Shown: positions 26,174 to 37,900, counted from the stretch's first letter. The stretch is DNA of 64,000 nucleotides from an uncultured Prevotella sp. (GCA_945869265.1 CAMBOI010000003.1:62001-126000); one strand, 5' to 3'. Notes: generated by a model from the letters alone, not told the origin. A program made the numbers and translations.

Positions 26174-28789
26174 ATGATGACAGCTAATGAAATCCGCGAT
26201 TCGTTCAAGAATTATTTCGAATCGAAAGGACATGCAATCGTACCGTCGGCTCCTATGGTAATCAAGGACGACCCTACGTTGATGTTCACTAATGCTGGTA
26301 TGAACCAGTGGAAAGACATTATCCTCGGTACACGCGATCCGGAACCCCGCCGCCGTGCCGACTCTCAGAAGTGCCTACGCGTTAGCGGCAAGCACAACGA
26401 CCTCGAAGAGGTAGGGCATGACACATACCATCACACAATGTTCGAGATGCTCGGCAACTGGAGCTTTGGTGACTACTTCAAGGAAGGAGCCATCGACATG
26501 GCATGGGAATATCTTGTGGATGTGTTGAAGCTCGACCCCAAAGACCTCTATGTTACAGTGTTCGAGGGTTCGGAGGAAGAAAACCTCGTGCGCGATGATG
26601 AGGCAGCAGGCTATTGGGCAAAGCATGTGCCTGCCGACCATATCATCAACGGCAACAAGCACGACAATTTCTGGGAGATGGGCGACACAGGTCCTTGCGG
26701 TCCGTGCTCCGAGATTCACCTCGACTCCCGCACTCCAGAAGAGAAGGCCAAGGTGCCTGGACGCGAGCTCGTCAACAAGGACGACCCCCAGGTGATAGAG
26801 ATATGGAATATCGTGTTCATGCAGTTCAACCGCAAGGCTGATGGTTCGCTCGAACCTCTGTCGATGAACGTTATCGATACCGGTATGGGATTTGAGCGTC
26901 TTGTTCGTGCTTTGCAGGGCAAACATTCCAACTATGACACTGATATCTTCCAGCCAATCATCAAGGAGATATCACGCCTGTCGGGTAAGGAATACGGCAA
27001 GACCGAGGAGGTGGATGTAGCTATGCGCGTTATCGCCGACCACCTGCGTGCCGTATCGTTCTCAATTGCCGACGGACAGTTGCCAAGCAATGCCAAGGCA
27101 GGATATGTCATCCGCCGAATCCTTCGTCGTGCCGTGCGCTATGCATATACATTCCTCAATCAGAAAGAGGCATTCATGTATAAGCTCCTGCCTGTATTCA
27201 TCGGAGAGATGGGCGGTGCCTATCCCGAACTCGTGGCTCAGAGAGAACTCATCGGTAGGGTGATGAAGGAAGAGGAAGACTCATTCCTCCGCACCCTCGA
27301 CAAGGGTATCAACCTGCTCAATGGAGCTATGGACGAACTGAAAGCACATGGACAGACCGTGCTCGACGGAGCACAAGCTTTCCGTATGTTCGATACTTAT
27401 GGATTCCCTCTCGACCTCACCGAACTTATCTGCCGTGAGAATGGATATACCGTTGACGAGGACGGATTTAATGTAGAGATGGAGAAGCAGAAGGCTCGCG
27501 CCCGCAATGCAGCTGCCGTTGAGAACGGTGACTGGGAGGTGTTGAGAGAAGGCGAACAGCAATTCCAGGGATATGACTATACTGAATATGAGTGTCATAT
27601 CCTTAGATATAGAAAGGTGACACAGAAAAAGCAGAGCTTCTATGAACTTGTACTCGACAATACACCATTCTACGGTGAGATGGGAGGACAGGTGGGAGAC
27701 TGCGGTGTCCTTGTAAGCGAGAACGAGACTGTCGAGATTATCGACACCAAGCGCGAGAACAACCAGAGCATACATATCGTTAAGCAGTTGCCAAAAGACC
27801 CGACAGCCGACTTTATGGCATGTGTCGATGTTGACAAGCGCAATGCCTGTGCCGCCAACCATACAGCCACTCACTTGCTCGACTATGCCCTCAAGCAGGT
27901 GCTTGGCGACCATGTAGAGCAGAAGGGTTCGTATGTAAGTCCCGACACTCTGCGCTTCGACTTCTCGCATTTCCAGAAGGTGACCGACGAGGAACTGCGT
28001 CAGGTGGAGCGTATGGTCAACTCGATGATACGTGAGGACTTGCCTCTCGACGAGCATCGCGACACCCCGATAGAGGAAGCCAAGAAACTTGGAGCCATCG
28101 CCCTCTTTGGTGAGAAGTATGGCGACAAGGTGCGCGTAGTGCGCTTCGGTCCTTCATGTGAGTTCTGTGGTGGTATTCATGCAGCCTCAACAGGTCGTAT
28201 CGGTATGTTCAAGATTATCTCCGAGAGCAGTGTAGCTGCCGGTATTCGCCGTATCGAGGCAAAGACAGGTATCGAGTGTGAGGAGATGATGTATGCTCTT
28301 GAAGACAGTATAAAGGCAATCCGCTCTCTCTTCAACAATGCCAAGGATTTGCGTGGTGTTATTGAGAAGTATATCGAGGAACACGACTCTATGAAGAAGA
28401 GCATCGAGTCATTCCAGGCACAGGCTGTGGAGCGTGCCAAGGACGCATTGGTAGAGAAGGCACGCCTGGTGAACGGCGTAACAGTAGCTTCTGCCGTTCT
28501 TCCTATGTCTGCCCAATCGGCCAAGGATCTTGCCTTCAAGGTGCGCGAAGCTATCGGCGAGAATCTCCTCTGTGTCATTGGTAGTGTCGATCAGGGCAAA
28601 CCGATGCTTACAGTGATGATGAGTGAGGATGTGGTGAAAGACCATAATCTTAATGCCGGTCAGCTTGTACGCGAGGCAGCCAAACTGATACAGGGAGGCG
28701 GTGGCGGTCAGCCCCACTTTGCTACAGCCGGCGGTAAGAACCCCGACGGACTCAGTGCCGCTGTTGATGCTATCATAGCAAAGCTGTAA
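26174..28789 (+). CDS. alaS: Alanyl-tRNA synthetase
   Basis: An 871-residue class II synthetase of normal length. Present are the catalytic core ([59 protein letters not shown] motif 2 region) and motif 3 ([15 protein letters not shown]). The editing domain has [11 protein letters not shown] near residue 561 and [13 protein letters not shown] near 661, which supply its zinc ligands. The C-Ala domain ends [10 protein letters not shown]. It charges tRNA-Ala and edits Ser/Gly mischarging. Two in-frame ATGs (26174, 26177) are adjacent and either may be used. Confidence 0.97.
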   Translation: MMTANEIRDSFKNYFESKGHAIVPSAPMVIKDDPTLMFTNAGMNQWKDIILGTRDPEPRRRADSQKCLRVSGKHNDLEEVGHDTYHHTMFEMLGNWSFGDYFKEGAIDMAWEYLVDVLKLDPKDLYVTVFEGSEEENLVRDDEAAGYWAKHVPADHIINGNKHDNFWEMGDTGPCGPCSEIHLDSRTPEEKAKVPGRELVNKDDPQVIEIWNIVFMQFNRKADGSLEPLSMNVIDTGMGFERLVRALQGKHSNYDTDIFQPIIKEISRLSGKEYGKTEEVDVAMRVIADHLRAVSFSIADGQLPSNAKAGYVIRRILRRAVRYAYTFLNQKEAFMYKLLPVFIGEMGGAYPELVAQRELIGRVMKEEEDSFLRTLDKGINLLNGAMDELKAHGQTVLDGAQAFRMFDTYGFPLDLTELICRENGYTVDEDGFNVEMEKQKARARNAAAVENGDWEVLREGEQQFQGYDYTEYECHILRYRKVTQKKQSFYELVLDNTPFYGEMGGQVGDCGVLVSENETVEIIDTKRENNQSIHIVKQLPKDPTADFMACVDVDKRNACAANHTATHLLDYALKQVLGDHVEQKGSYVSPDTLRFDFSHFQKVTDEELRQVERMVNSMIREDLPLDEHRDTPIEEAKKLGAIALFGEKYGDKVRVVRFGPSCEFCGGIHAASTGRIGMFKIISESSVAAGIRRIEAKTGIECEEMMYALEDSIKAIRSLFNNAKDLRGVIEKYIEEHDSMKKSIESFQAQAVERAKDALVEKARLVNGVTVASAVLPMSAQSAKDLAFKVREAIGENLLCVIGSVDQGKPMLTVMMSEDVVKDHNLNAGQLVREAAKLIQGGGGGQPHFATAGGKNPDGLSAAVDAIIAKL

Positions 28790-28825
28790 TATCGGCAATA
28801 CCGCTTATTATATAGCACAAAAAAA

Positions 28826-28901
28826 GAAGATACCTGCGATGCCCATCGCAGGTATCTTCATTTGCATTTTCAGGTATCTGCGATGACCATTGCAGATACC
28901 T
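28826..28901. terminator. Two tandem hairpins from one sequence theme; bidirectional terminator
   Basis: Hairpin 1 is a perfect 16-bp inverted repeat (28826-28841 / 28844-28859) built on GATACCTGCGATG. Hairpin 2 (28872-28885 / 28888-28901) uses the related AGGTATCTGCGATG. The minus strand continues from hairpin 1 into a T-rich tract, so it terminates the leftward pectate lyase; alaS is on the other side. Confidence 0.75.
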
Positions 28902-28915
28902 ACGTTTGGGAGTTA

Positions 28916-30982
28916 TTATATAACCTTTTTGCCCTTTCTGATTATGACGCCCTTGTTGTTCTTTCCTACAAGCTGACCTCTGAGATTGAATGATTTGGCA
29001 TTCTGGTCTATGTCGATGGATATAGGAACGATACCTGTTGGGGCAGCGACATTGAGAGTAATTCTCATGCCAACCTGCTTGACAAATTTCATACTAATGC
29101 TGCCCGATACTGAATTTTCAAATTCTATGTTATACGAAACAGCCTTTCCACCTATCCTTGATGGAAATACATAGTCAGTTGCACCGAATGTCTTTCCATT
29201 CAGTTCAGCCAGATAACCGTCTGCATTATCATCATTGGCAAAGCCTTGGAAGTCGATGCTGCTGATGCTGATACCCTCGGGCAGATGGATTGTGTAAGTG
29301 ACGTTGTTGGAGTACTTGATACTTTTGATTCCACAACTGCTACTAGTAGCATAATCCTTTGCCGTTGACATCGTCATACTGCAACCATTGCTGAATGTCC
29401 AGTCGCCATTTGCCGTTTCTGGAACAATTTCCAATGATGTTATAGCAGTTTTCTCACTCTCGTTGATTGCATTCTCCAGAGGAGTGCCGCCAGTATTCTG
29501 CGCTTCTGTGATGTCAGCTACGAGCGAGTTGAGATAGTTCTCGAGATTTGAATATCCGTCAGCACCGATGGTCTTGCCGTCGTTAGGGTCTGTTGCGTCG
29601 AGAGCATTTGCCAGTTCCCATTCATCAGGCATACCGTCACCGTCGGTGTCCTTAGGTGCGTCTTTTGAGTTGAGGGTAGGCCATGCACTCCATGAGTCAT
29701 CAGCATCAGCTGGTTTGTTGTCATCCTGGGAGTTGACAAATCCCTTGCTCAATCCTTCGCCTGTATATGTAGCGGTGCCGTTTCTTGTATCACTTACCAT
29801 TAGGGCGTCAAAACTATCCCTGTTGAGACATGCGCCTGCAAAGTCGAGCACCCTCTCGTAAGCATCTTCTGCAGAGTGGGTTGTTGTGAGCAGGAAACCT
29901 ATCGGTTCTGTCAGTTTTATACTGTCCTTGGTCTCGGCAGTAAAAGTGCCGTCGCAAGAATTGGCATCCACTTGATTAATAATTCCATAAGTCCAGTTGT
30001 CGTTATTAACATCTGAATATTTGGAATTATAATTACCAGCTACATAGTATTTGCCCCATAGATGTAGGGCAGGAGCATAATCAGGATATGTCTCTACGTA
30101 AGAGTTTGTGCGAATACCGATACTGGCAATACGATACCCCTTCTTGTCGGTAGGAGTTCCTGGTCCTGGTTTGTAGTAGTTGTTGACGATATTTACGTTC
30201 ATGCCCTCGCCACCATAACATCCATTGCCTCCGAAGTTATAGATGACATTATTGCGCATGTCCATACGTTCGTCGAGTTGAGTAGTTGGACGTGGACCAA
30301 GACGTGGAGTGCGGCTGCCGTGATGAGCAATCAGGTTGTGATGGAACGAAGCACCGCTACCGCCCCAGTTGCCGCCATATCCATGAGCACCTTTGGAATG
30401 TCCCGAATTTACTAGGCTTTGTGCCACAAGGCACCATTGTACTGTGGTGTTCTTATTTCCGAGAACAGATAGACATTCGTCAATAGACCAACTCACAGAA
30501 CAATGGTCAATCATCCAGTCCTGTTGGTCGAATCCTCCGAAGGCATCCCATCCGTCAGCTCCATTAATCAAGACGTTATTGTTTCCGAGTCGGAATCTCA
30601 TGTATCTAACAATCACATTGTTGGCCTTTATAGCCACAGGATAGTCTGCCACGCATATACCGTCGCCAGGTGCAGTCTGTCCGGCAATAGTGACATTTCC
30701 GATAGAGATGTTTAGTGCAGACTGTAGGTGTATTGTACCCGACACATCGAATACGATTGTCTTTGCTCCAGCTTTTCCAAGCGCCCATCTGAGTGTGCCC
30801 TCTGAGCCATCATCAGCGAGAGATGTCACGTGATATACGTTACCACCTCGCCCTCCTGTCACATATCGTCCAAAGCCTTCGGCACCAGGGAAGGCAGGAG
30901 TTCTGTCCTGTGCGGCTGTGATGCTTGCGAGGCATAGTAGTATGGCAGCAAGCATTGTCCTGATTTGTTTTAATGTAGTCAT
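28916..30982 (-). CDS. Pectate lyase, polysaccharide lyase family 1 type
   Basis: A 688-residue protein with a signal peptide (ends ASITAAQ). A parallel beta-helix domain (about 27-330) shows PAFPGAEGFGRYVTGGRGG, SVSWSIDECLSV, GSRTPRLGPR and NNVIYNFGGNGCYGGEG. A calcium-binding thrombospondin-type repeat (DTDGDGMPDEWE, about 450-462) follows, then a C-terminal beta-sandwich. The tail SFNLRGQLVGKNNKGVIIRKGKKVI has the Prevotella sorting-type pattern. It cleaves polygalacturonan by beta-elimination, outside the cell or at its surface. It is downstream of the SusCD-DUF4957 genes in the same orientation, but a hairpin at 31024 separates them. Confidence 0.9.
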   Translation of the reverse strand: MTTLKQIRTMLAAILLCLASITAAQDRTPAFPGAEGFGRYVTGGRGGNVYHVTSLADDGSEGTLRWALGKAGAKTIVFDVSGTIHLQSALNISIGNVTIAGQTAPGDGICVADYPVAIKANNVIVRYMRFRLGNNNVLINGADGWDAFGGFDQQDWMIDHCSVSWSIDECLSVLGNKNTTVQWCLVAQSLVNSGHSKGAHGYGGNWGGSGASFHHNLIAHHGSRTPRLGPRPTTQLDERMDMRNNVIYNFGGNGCYGGEGMNVNIVNNYYKPGPGTPTDKKGYRIASIGIRTNSYVETYPDYAPALHLWGKYYVAGNYNSKYSDVNNDNWTYGIINQVDANSCDGTFTAETKDSIKLTEPIGFLLTTTHSAEDAYERVLDFAGACLNRDSFDALMVSDTRNGTATYTGEGLSKGFVNSQDDNKPADADDSWSAWPTLNSKDAPKDTDGDGMPDEWELANALDATDPNDGKTIGADGYSNLENYLNSLVADITEAQNTGGTPLENAINESEKTAITSLEIVPETANGDWTFSNGCSMTMSTAKDYATSSSCGIKSIKYSNNVTYTIHLPEGISISSIDFQGFANDDNADGYLAELNGKTFGATDYVFPSRIGGKAVSYNIEFENSVSGSISMKFVKQVGMRITLNVAAPTGIVPISIDIDQNAKSFNLRGQLVGKNNKGVIIRKGKKVI

Positions 30983-31013
30983 AATAATTACTGGTTGTTT
31001 CTTGTATTTTAGT

Positions 31014-31057
31014 ATAAAAACAATGTGGGTTAACCCCTATGAGGAAGTTAACCCACA
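31014..31057 (-). terminator. Hairpin between the DUF4957 gene and pectate lyase
   Basis: Perfect 11-bp stem TGTGGGTTAAC (31024-31034) / GTTAACCCACA (31047-31057). On the minus strand the exit side has a T run (complement of A's at 31016-31020). It would end, or only partly attenuate, the susCD transcript before the lyase gene. Confidence 0.65.
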
Positions 31058-31075
31058 ACGATGACTGTAGCCGGA

Positions 31076-32731
31076 TTAATACCAACGCTGATCGCCTGGC
31101 TTGGAAATCTTGAAGTCAACAGTGTTGACGATGGTGAAGTCGCTCGTCAGAGGACTCTTGAACGTGCCTGCCATGTCGGTAGAGATGGTAGTGCCGTCGA
31201 ACATCGACACTGGGGACCCGTCTTCGTTAGCCGCCCACTCGAAGTCCTTGGTAAAGAACAGGTCGATGACTTGTGGGGCAGTGTTGCCGCGCCATGCCAT
31301 CAGTGGTGCTAATGCCTTGGTTGTGGCACCAGAGACGCCAAAGAGGCAGTTGCTTATCTTTATTGTCTTGGCGGCTTTTTTGTTAAAGTCGATGAAGTAC
31401 TTGCCCTTCTGAATGCAGTAAGCAAATGTACAGTTCTCGATGGTCACCGAAACGGGGTCAGGACCCTTTGTGGCAGCCAATCCAACCGCAAGGTTTGACA
31501 GTGTGGAGTTGGTAATCTTGACGTTGCGAATCTCTGCCGCTGCGTTATCTGCATTGGTCAGACCATAGCCGCCGATGGAGTCGAGGATGCAGTTGTCGAT
31601 GATGAAGTTCTCGATGACGGCGGCTTCCTTCACACGGCATAATCCGCGCTTGTACTTTATTGAGCAGTCGTGGATGTTGACCTCTCCAAGATAGGAGTTC
31701 TTGCCTCCGAGGTTGAACAGGTAGGTTCCGCCAAAGTTAGAGCTGGTCTTTAGTTTCGACGGGTCGTCGGTGAACTCAATCTTCTGAAGTTCAATACCTC
31801 CGACAGAAGCTCCGGCTGCAACATCGAAGTTACCGGTGACAGCAAACTTGGTGTTGCCGGCAAGGGTGAGACCCGTGGTGAAGAGGAGCTTGCCCGTGGT
31901 GGAAGGAAGTGCCACGGTAGGCAGACGATAGGTCTGACCGCCCTCAAACACGATTGTTATGTTCTGGTCAGGATATAGGGCTATGATAGAATCGACCGAC
32001 TCGGTTGAGAGGAACTTGTAGGCTGTGTCGTCATCCATGCCTCTGAGGTCAACGACGTTGCCGGTATAGCTTTCTGGAGCCGCGGTTTTGAATAGTCGCT
32101 TGCCTTTGTACTGTCCGCCGAGGTATGCTTCTACGCGGTATTCCGTCGTTGGCTCAAGATTCTTGAAGATGTGCTCGCCGGCAGCAAGATCTTCTTCTGT
32201 CGGTTCGTATTCCGACACGATTTCCTCGGTGTCAGCCAGTTTAACGACGAGCTTGTCATATTTCACCGCGTCCTCTCCGCTGGTAGTGTTCCAAACTATG
32301 CGGACTTGGGTGTCGATGACGTTGGTGGCTGCCACGGTCTTCAACTGGGTAGGATAGTCGAGGGTCGTTGCCACTTCGGTGTAAACCTTTGATTCTGCGC
32401 CCGTTACAGTGTTCTTTGCCGTGATGTGGACGTTGTAGTCCTGGTCGTAGGCAAGATTGTTGATGGTGACGAAGGTGGTGTCGGTCTCTACGGTGGTAGA
32501 GTCGGTGCCGTTGGTGTTTACGACCTTAACCACGTACTGGTTGGCATTGGTGTAGTTGTCCCACTTCATGGTGAGATATGGCACGTTGTCGTCGTCAAGT
32601 CCTGAGATGATGTCGCTGAAGATGGGGCGGAAGAGCCTTGACATCGTTGACCCATCGTCGTCGCTGCAGCTTGCGAATGTCAGTCCGAGTGCTGCTATGG
32701 CAGACAACAGATATATTGATTTCTTTTTCAT
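31076..32731 (-). CDS. PUL surface lipoprotein with Fn3 and DUF4957/DUF5123-type beta-helix
   Basis: A 551-residue lipoprotein (lipobox TFASC-SDDD). Residues about 45-215 hold two fibronectin type III-like repeats (YLTMKWDNYTNANQYVVKV; TQVRIVWNT...EYRVEAYLGG). Residues about 225-551 are a right-handed beta-helix-like region rich in N-C-x-F/I rungs (INDCSI-like NIHDCSIKYKRGL, IDNCILDSIGGYGL, IENCTFAYCI, ISNCLFGVSG). This layout matches DUF4957/DUF5123 proteins repeatedly found in pectin PULs, thought to bind pectic glycans at the surface. No lyase catalytic signature was recognised. It starts 27 bp after susD. Confidence 0.8.
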   Translation of the reverse strand: MKKKSIYLLSAIAALGLTFASCSDDDGSTMSRLFRPIFSDIISGLDDDNVPYLTMKWDNYTNANQYVVKVVNTNGTDSTTVETDTTFVTINNLAYDQDYNVHITAKNTVTGAESKVYTEVATTLDYPTQLKTVAATNVIDTQVRIVWNTTSGEDAVKYDKLVVKLADTEEIVSEYEPTEEDLAAGEHIFKNLEPTTEYRVEAYLGGQYKGKRLFKTAAPESYTGNVVDLRGMDDDTAYKFLSTESVDSIIALYPDQNITIVFEGGQTYRLPTVALPSTTGKLLFTTGLTLAGNTKFAVTGNFDVAAGASVGGIELQKIEFTDDPSKLKTSSNFGGTYLFNLGGKNSYLGEVNIHDCSIKYKRGLCRVKEAAVIENFIIDNCILDSIGGYGLTNADNAAAEIRNVKITNSTLSNLAVGLAATKGPDPVSVTIENCTFAYCIQKGKYFIDFNKKAAKTIKISNCLFGVSGATTKALAPLMAWRGNTAPQVIDLFFTKDFEWAANEDGSPVSMFDGTTISTDMAGTFKSPLTSDFTIVNTVDFKISKPGDQRWY

Positions 32732-32758
32732 ATTCGTGATGATGTTCTTGTCATTATG

Positions 32759-34948
32759 TTATTTGTATGCTTTCTCGATTGTTGTATATACGACAGGAAC
32801 GTCGTCGCCAACGTAGGTCTCGGCGAATCCGTAGCCGTCGTTGTTCAACACTTCGCTTGAAGAGAGTGTAGTGGCACCAATGGGGAGCAGGTAGGGCACT
32901 GGGCCGTTGCCGTAGCCAGTGGCACCGGTGTAACCACGATACATGCGTTGCACGGCGTCAGCCTCCTGATACTGGCGTACGCGGGTAATGCCACTCTCGT
33001 CACCTTCATTTACGGTGAAGGTGTATTCCTTTGGCTCGGCGTCGCCACCGGTAAGCGCGTAGGTTGAGGTGCCTTCTGTCTTGTTGGTGGTCTTTACGCA
33101 TGATGTGTAGCTGATACCATTATATTTATATGTGGTGATGGTTTTCAACAGTGCTTTACCCCAACTTGCATAGGCCTTCCATCCGTTCTCGTCAGCTTCA
33201 TCGACACTGACGCGATATTTCGGATTATGGACTGTGATGTCATCCTTGGAGTTGGTAGAACCGGCGTTGTTAATATCGTAATAGACCACGTCAGCCCAAC
33301 CGGTATAGTCGAGAGCCTCGGGGTATTTTGCGAGGATGGCGGGGTCGCTCATGAGTTCTTCGTCGGTGGAGATGCCCCAGGCACGCAAAGCCTTTAGTGT
33401 GGAGTTGAGCTTCTCGCCATAAATGTTCCAGCGGATGAGGTCGAACTTGCGAAGGCATTCGCCGCCGAACTCCCAAGCACGCTCGTCAACGATGGCGTTG
33501 AAGAACTTGTCCTTGCTGCCGGCGACACTGTCAACGTAGGCTGTCACGTCGTGAGCATAGTCGGGACTCTTGGCGAAGGCACGGGCGCGCACTTCTGTCA
33601 GCTGGGCCTTGGCAAGTGCAGTAGGACCGTTAAGCTCGTTTTCTGCTTCGGCAAGCATAAGTAGCACGTCGGAGTAGCGCATGAGTGGCCAGTTGATGCC
33701 CGTACCCTTAGAGGAAGCGGCACCCAGTTCCTTTGTGGCGAGGCAACGGTCCCATTTGCCTACAGTGAGGGCAAGGGATGTCTTGGCGAAGCCGATGGTG
33801 TCGTTGTCGTGGAACCACCATGCGCAAGTCACGTCGCGGCGTGAGTCGTTGACGTTGAACGACTGGTAGTAGGTCGGGGTTAAACCTACTTGGTTGGTCG
33901 TGTTACCGTTGGTCTTCTTGCTGTTGGTATTGGTGACACCGATACACCAGCCCACGTCGCCACCGAATGACTCGGTGAATGCGACCTCGTAAAGCACCTC
34001 GTCGTTGTTCTTCACAAGATATTGGTTCTCGTCGAGGAATATCTGGCCGAAGTCGGCACGAAGGGCACGGGGCTTCAGTGAGATGAGCTTCTGGCAGTAG
34101 TTCTTTGCCAACTGATAGTAGTCGGTATATGTGCGAGCTGTAACTTCATTGCCGTTAAGGTCTTTATAGGTCACGGCAAGGGTCTCGTCGCCGGTCACGT
34201 CGAGATAGTCGTCGGCACGCTTCATCTGGTTGTCAACCGTCTTGCCGTAGCCGGCACGGAAGAGGGCTACCTTGGCGATGAGTCCGAGGGCATAGTCGCG
34301 GTTCATGCGCTCGATGCCGCCGGTGTTGACGTCAGAGAACTTCATGTCTCCTTCCACGTCAACGAGTTCCTGAAGAATCTGACTGTAGATGCGGAACTTG
34401 TCCTCGCGAGGACGGTCGAGCTCCATGCCTGCCTTTGCTGCCTCGGCAAAGTAAGGCACGTCCCCCCAGTAATTACACAACATCAGATACCGGGTAGCCT
34501 TAAGGCACACAGCCTCACCCTTGATCTGCTTCATCTCAGAGTCGTCGCTGATGGAGCTTTCGCTTACTCCTTCAATGACTTGGTTGGCACGGTCAACGGC
34601 CTGCATACAGTTGTTGTAAGCTTTGTAGATGTCTGCGAAGCCTTCGTCGGCAGCTGCCTGCAAGCCCCAGATGTCGGAGCGGTGGGCACCGTTAGGACGT
34701 CCTGCGTTGGGGTTGTACTGTTCAACATCGGTGTTCTGCATCCATACGCAAGACATGCGGCTGGTGAACGGGTCTTCACAGAAGAGCACATAGACACCGT
34801 TCAGTGCATTGGAGGCATCATCGGTATTGCTATAGACGAACGTTGGGTCCTGCTGCGACGGAGAGGTCGTCTCAAGGAAGTCGTTGCAGGAAGTAAGTCC
34901 CAGCATTCCCATTGCTGCTATTGAAATGTATTTGTTTATTGATTTCAT
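32759..34948 (-). CDS. susD: SusD/RagB-family glycan-binding lipoprotein
   Basis: A 729-residue lipoprotein (lipobox LGLTSC-ND) with the SusD hallmarks: CNDFLETTSPSQ at the mature N-terminus, TPR-like helices (ATRYLMLCNYWGDVPYF, AKVALFRAGYGK), LMRYSDVLLMLAEAENELNG and the C-terminal ERAWEFGGECLRKFDLIRW. It caps the SusC barrel and delivers oligosaccharides. It is larger than average SusD because of an insertion around residues 590-690. It follows susC by 26 bp. The ligand is inferred as a pectin fragment from the neighbouring PL1, CE8 and GH43 genes. The gene symbol denotes the family. Confidence 0.95.
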   Translation of the reverse strand: MKSINKYISIAAMGMLGLTSCNDFLETTSPSQQDPTFVYSNTDDASNALNGVYVLFCEDPFTSRMSCVWMQNTDVEQYNPNAGRPNGAHRSDIWGLQAAADEGFADIYKAYNNCMQAVDRANQVIEGVSESSISDDSEMKQIKGEAVCLKATRYLMLCNYWGDVPYFAEAAKAGMELDRPREDKFRIYSQILQELVDVEGDMKFSDVNTGGIERMNRDYALGLIAKVALFRAGYGKTVDNQMKRADDYLDVTGDETLAVTYKDLNGNEVTARTYTDYYQLAKNYCQKLISLKPRALRADFGQIFLDENQYLVKNNDEVLYEVAFTESFGGDVGWCIGVTNTNSKKTNGNTTNQVGLTPTYYQSFNVNDSRRDVTCAWWFHDNDTIGFAKTSLALTVGKWDRCLATKELGAASSKGTGINWPLMRYSDVLLMLAEAENELNGPTALAKAQLTEVRARAFAKSPDYAHDVTAYVDSVAGSKDKFFNAIVDERAWEFGGECLRKFDLIRWNIYGEKLNSTLKALRAWGISTDEELMSDPAILAKYPEALDYTGWADVVYYDINNAGSTNSKDDITVHNPKYRVSVDEADENGWKAYASWGKALLKTITTYKYNGISYTSCVKTTNKTEGTSTYALTGGDAEPKEYTFTVNEGDESGITRVRQYQEADAVQRMYRGYTGATGYGNGPVPYLLPIGATTLSSSEVLNNDGYGFAETYVGDDVPVVYTTIEKAYK

Positions 34949-34974
34949 ATTCTTTGCTTGTTAATGTCGTTATG

Positions 34975-37900
34975 TTACAATGTCACGTTGAGACCGAAAG
35001 TGAAGGCACGGCTCTTGGGGTAAGAAGAGTAGTCGATGCCAGGAGTAAGACCTGAATAAGAGCTGTTGCGCGAATAAGAGCTTACCTCAGGGTCGTAGCC
35101 GGAATAGCCTGTGATGCAGAACAGGTTGGAAGCGGTCACGTAGAAGCGGCAACGCTGGATGCCTACCTGCTTGGTGAGCTTTATAGGAAGTGTGTAGCCG
35201 AGGGTGACGCTCTGCAGACGAAGGTAGGATGCGTCCTCAAGAGCCCAGTCGGTAGGAATGATTGTAGCGTTGCCCAATGAGTAAGGCGACCAGTATTCCT
35301 TGGCGTTAGCTCCCTCGTTGGCGGCTGCCAGTTCTTCAAGTGAAGTCAAGAGAAGGCCTGTCTCTTGGTTGAGGTAAGAGTAGCTGTTGCTCTGAGACAT
35401 GATCTTCAGCATGTTAGGATATGTACCGCTACGATACTGCTGAGTGGTGGCAATCTTGTTGGCATTGTAAATGTCGTTGCCTACGGAATAGGTGAAGTTG
35501 GCTGTGAAGTCGAAGTCCTTATAGGTCGCATTGAAACCGAAACCACCGGTGCAGGTCGGGTTGGTGTCGCCGATGACAGTGCGGTCGTCGAGGTCAACAA
35601 CACCGTCATTGTTAAGGTCCTTGAGTTTCAGTGTACCAGGACGTACGCCTATGGCACCGCCGAGGAGCGAGGTCGTTGCAACACCGTCTTTCAACTTGTA
35701 GGTCTTACTTGCAGGGTCGTATGACTCAAAGTCGTTGGTGGTGTAATATGGATGACCGTTTGAATAGTCAACTTCCCATCCGTAAACAAGACCGATAGGG
35801 TCGCCGACACGCACGATGTAGTCGTCGGTGTTCTTGTTGTCGGTGCCTGCCCATCCTGACTGGAATGGCATTGACTCCAGTCCGCCGCTGAGGCTCTTAA
35901 CCTTCGACTTGTTGAAGTTGATGTTGGCGTAGGCTGAGAGCGAGAAGTCGCGCTTGTTCACAAGATTGAAGTTGAGGCTGACGTCGATACCTTTATTCTC
36001 GGTTTCGGCAGAGTTTTCATACATGGTGGTGTAACCCGGAGCCGTGATGCTGTGTTCGATGAGAAGGTCCTTGGCTGTGTTCCAGTAAAGTTCAACGCTA
36101 CCGGTGATGCGCTCGTCGAGGAAACCGAAGTCAACGCCGACGTTGCGGGTGATGGTGGTCTCCCAAGTAAGGTTTGGGTTGGCAAGCACGCTGGTGGTAG
36201 AGAGGTGATTGTTGGCTGATTCGCCCACACCGTAACGCTTTGAACCGCTGTTGGCACTGTAAATCATAAGGTACTGGCTATTGCTGATGCGGTTGTTACC
36301 GGCTTCACCATAGGAGAGACGTAGCTTAAGGTTTGAGAGTACTTTCTTCGTGCCTGCCATGAATGGCTCCTCGATGATGCGCCATGCGGCAGACGCTGCC
36401 GGGAAGAAGCCCCACTTGTTGCCCATTGCAAACTTTGAAGAACCGTCTTCACGGGCGGTGAACGTGAGCAGGTAACGCTCCTTGTAATTATAGTTGAGAC
36501 GTCCGAAGAAAGAGGCAAGGTTAACGTCGGCATCGATGGTTGACTTCATGTCGGTAACACCGCTGCCTTGTCCGAAGTTAGCAAACACCTGGTCGGCTGT
36601 CCAAAGCATCGGGTACTTGGTGCCATACATATAGGTGTTGTTTGACTTGTCGGTGGTTACTTCTTGACCTACCATTACACTGAGATTATGGTTGCCGAAC
36701 TTCTTGTTGTAGTTGATGGTGAACGCCTCACGCATACTGCGGGTGTTTTGCTTTGTCCAGTCGGCAAGTGGCTGGCCTCCAACGTATGAAGCGTTGGTAG
36801 TGGTTGAGCCCCACCACTGCTTTGTCTCGTTGAAACCGTAGCCGTAGCCGGCTTCGAGACGTGCGCTGAGTTCCTTGGTCATCTTGTATTCGAGGCTTGC
36901 GTTGAACTGGAAACGGCGGTTCTGCTTCTTCTTCCAATAACGTTCTGCCTGCTCGGCAAGTGTCATGTTGGCGTTGAGGTATTCCTGATATTCCTCGTCG
37001 GTCATAGAGCTGAAGTCGGGAGTGACGAATTCGGAAAGACCCTTGGTGGCCTGCGAGGTCACTGCCTGTGTGGTACGAATCTTATAGGTTCCACCTTGCG
37101 TTCCCTGACCGTTAGTGGTCTGGTCGCTGACGCGGACGTTCATGCCAAACTTCAGTTTCTTGTTGATTTCGTGGTTCAGCTTAAACTGAACGGAGAAGCG
37201 CCCGTAGTCGTTGTTTGGCATAAGACCACCATTGTAGTCGTAGGTGCCGCTGAGTGAGAAGTTGGTCTTCTCGGTACCGCCGTTGAGGCTGACGTTGTGC
37301 TGCTGTGTGAGCACGCTTGCGCCGAACATGTCATCCTGCCAGTCGATGCCTTTCACCTCTTTATATAATTCAAGGTCGTCATACACACCGAAGTATTTCT
37401 CGAACGATGCGATGTTGGCAGAACCGCGCAGGGCAGCATACTCGTAGTTGCTCATCACGTACTCGTAGGTGTCCATCACCTCCATACGCTTGGCAATGCT
37501 CTTGGTCTGCAGGAAACCATTGTAGTTGATTCGGGTCTTGCCTGCCTTGGCGCTCTTGGTCGTGATGAGAACAACGCCGTTTGCACCGCGTGAACCGTAG
37601 ATGGCTGTTGAGGAAGCGTCTTTCAATACTGTGATGTCCTCGATGTCGTTGGCGGAAACATCGTTCATGTTGTCAGCGGGGAAACCGTCGATGACATAAA
37701 GAGGCGAGTTGTCGCCGGTGATGGAACCTCCACCATGGACGCGGATGAGCACCTCGGCATCAGGCGAACCGTCAGTTGTCATTACATTCACACCTGACAG
37801 CTTTCCCGTAAGGGCTTCAGCCACACTTGACGTAGGCACTTTGTTAAGGTCGCCTCCCTTGACGGTAGATACCGCTCCTGTGAGGTCTTTCTTCTTGACA

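Noticed and set aside
27281..28057. A 258-codon minus-strand frame inside alaS
   Set aside because: Antisense to the conserved AlaS editing domain; no supporting promoter or motif.
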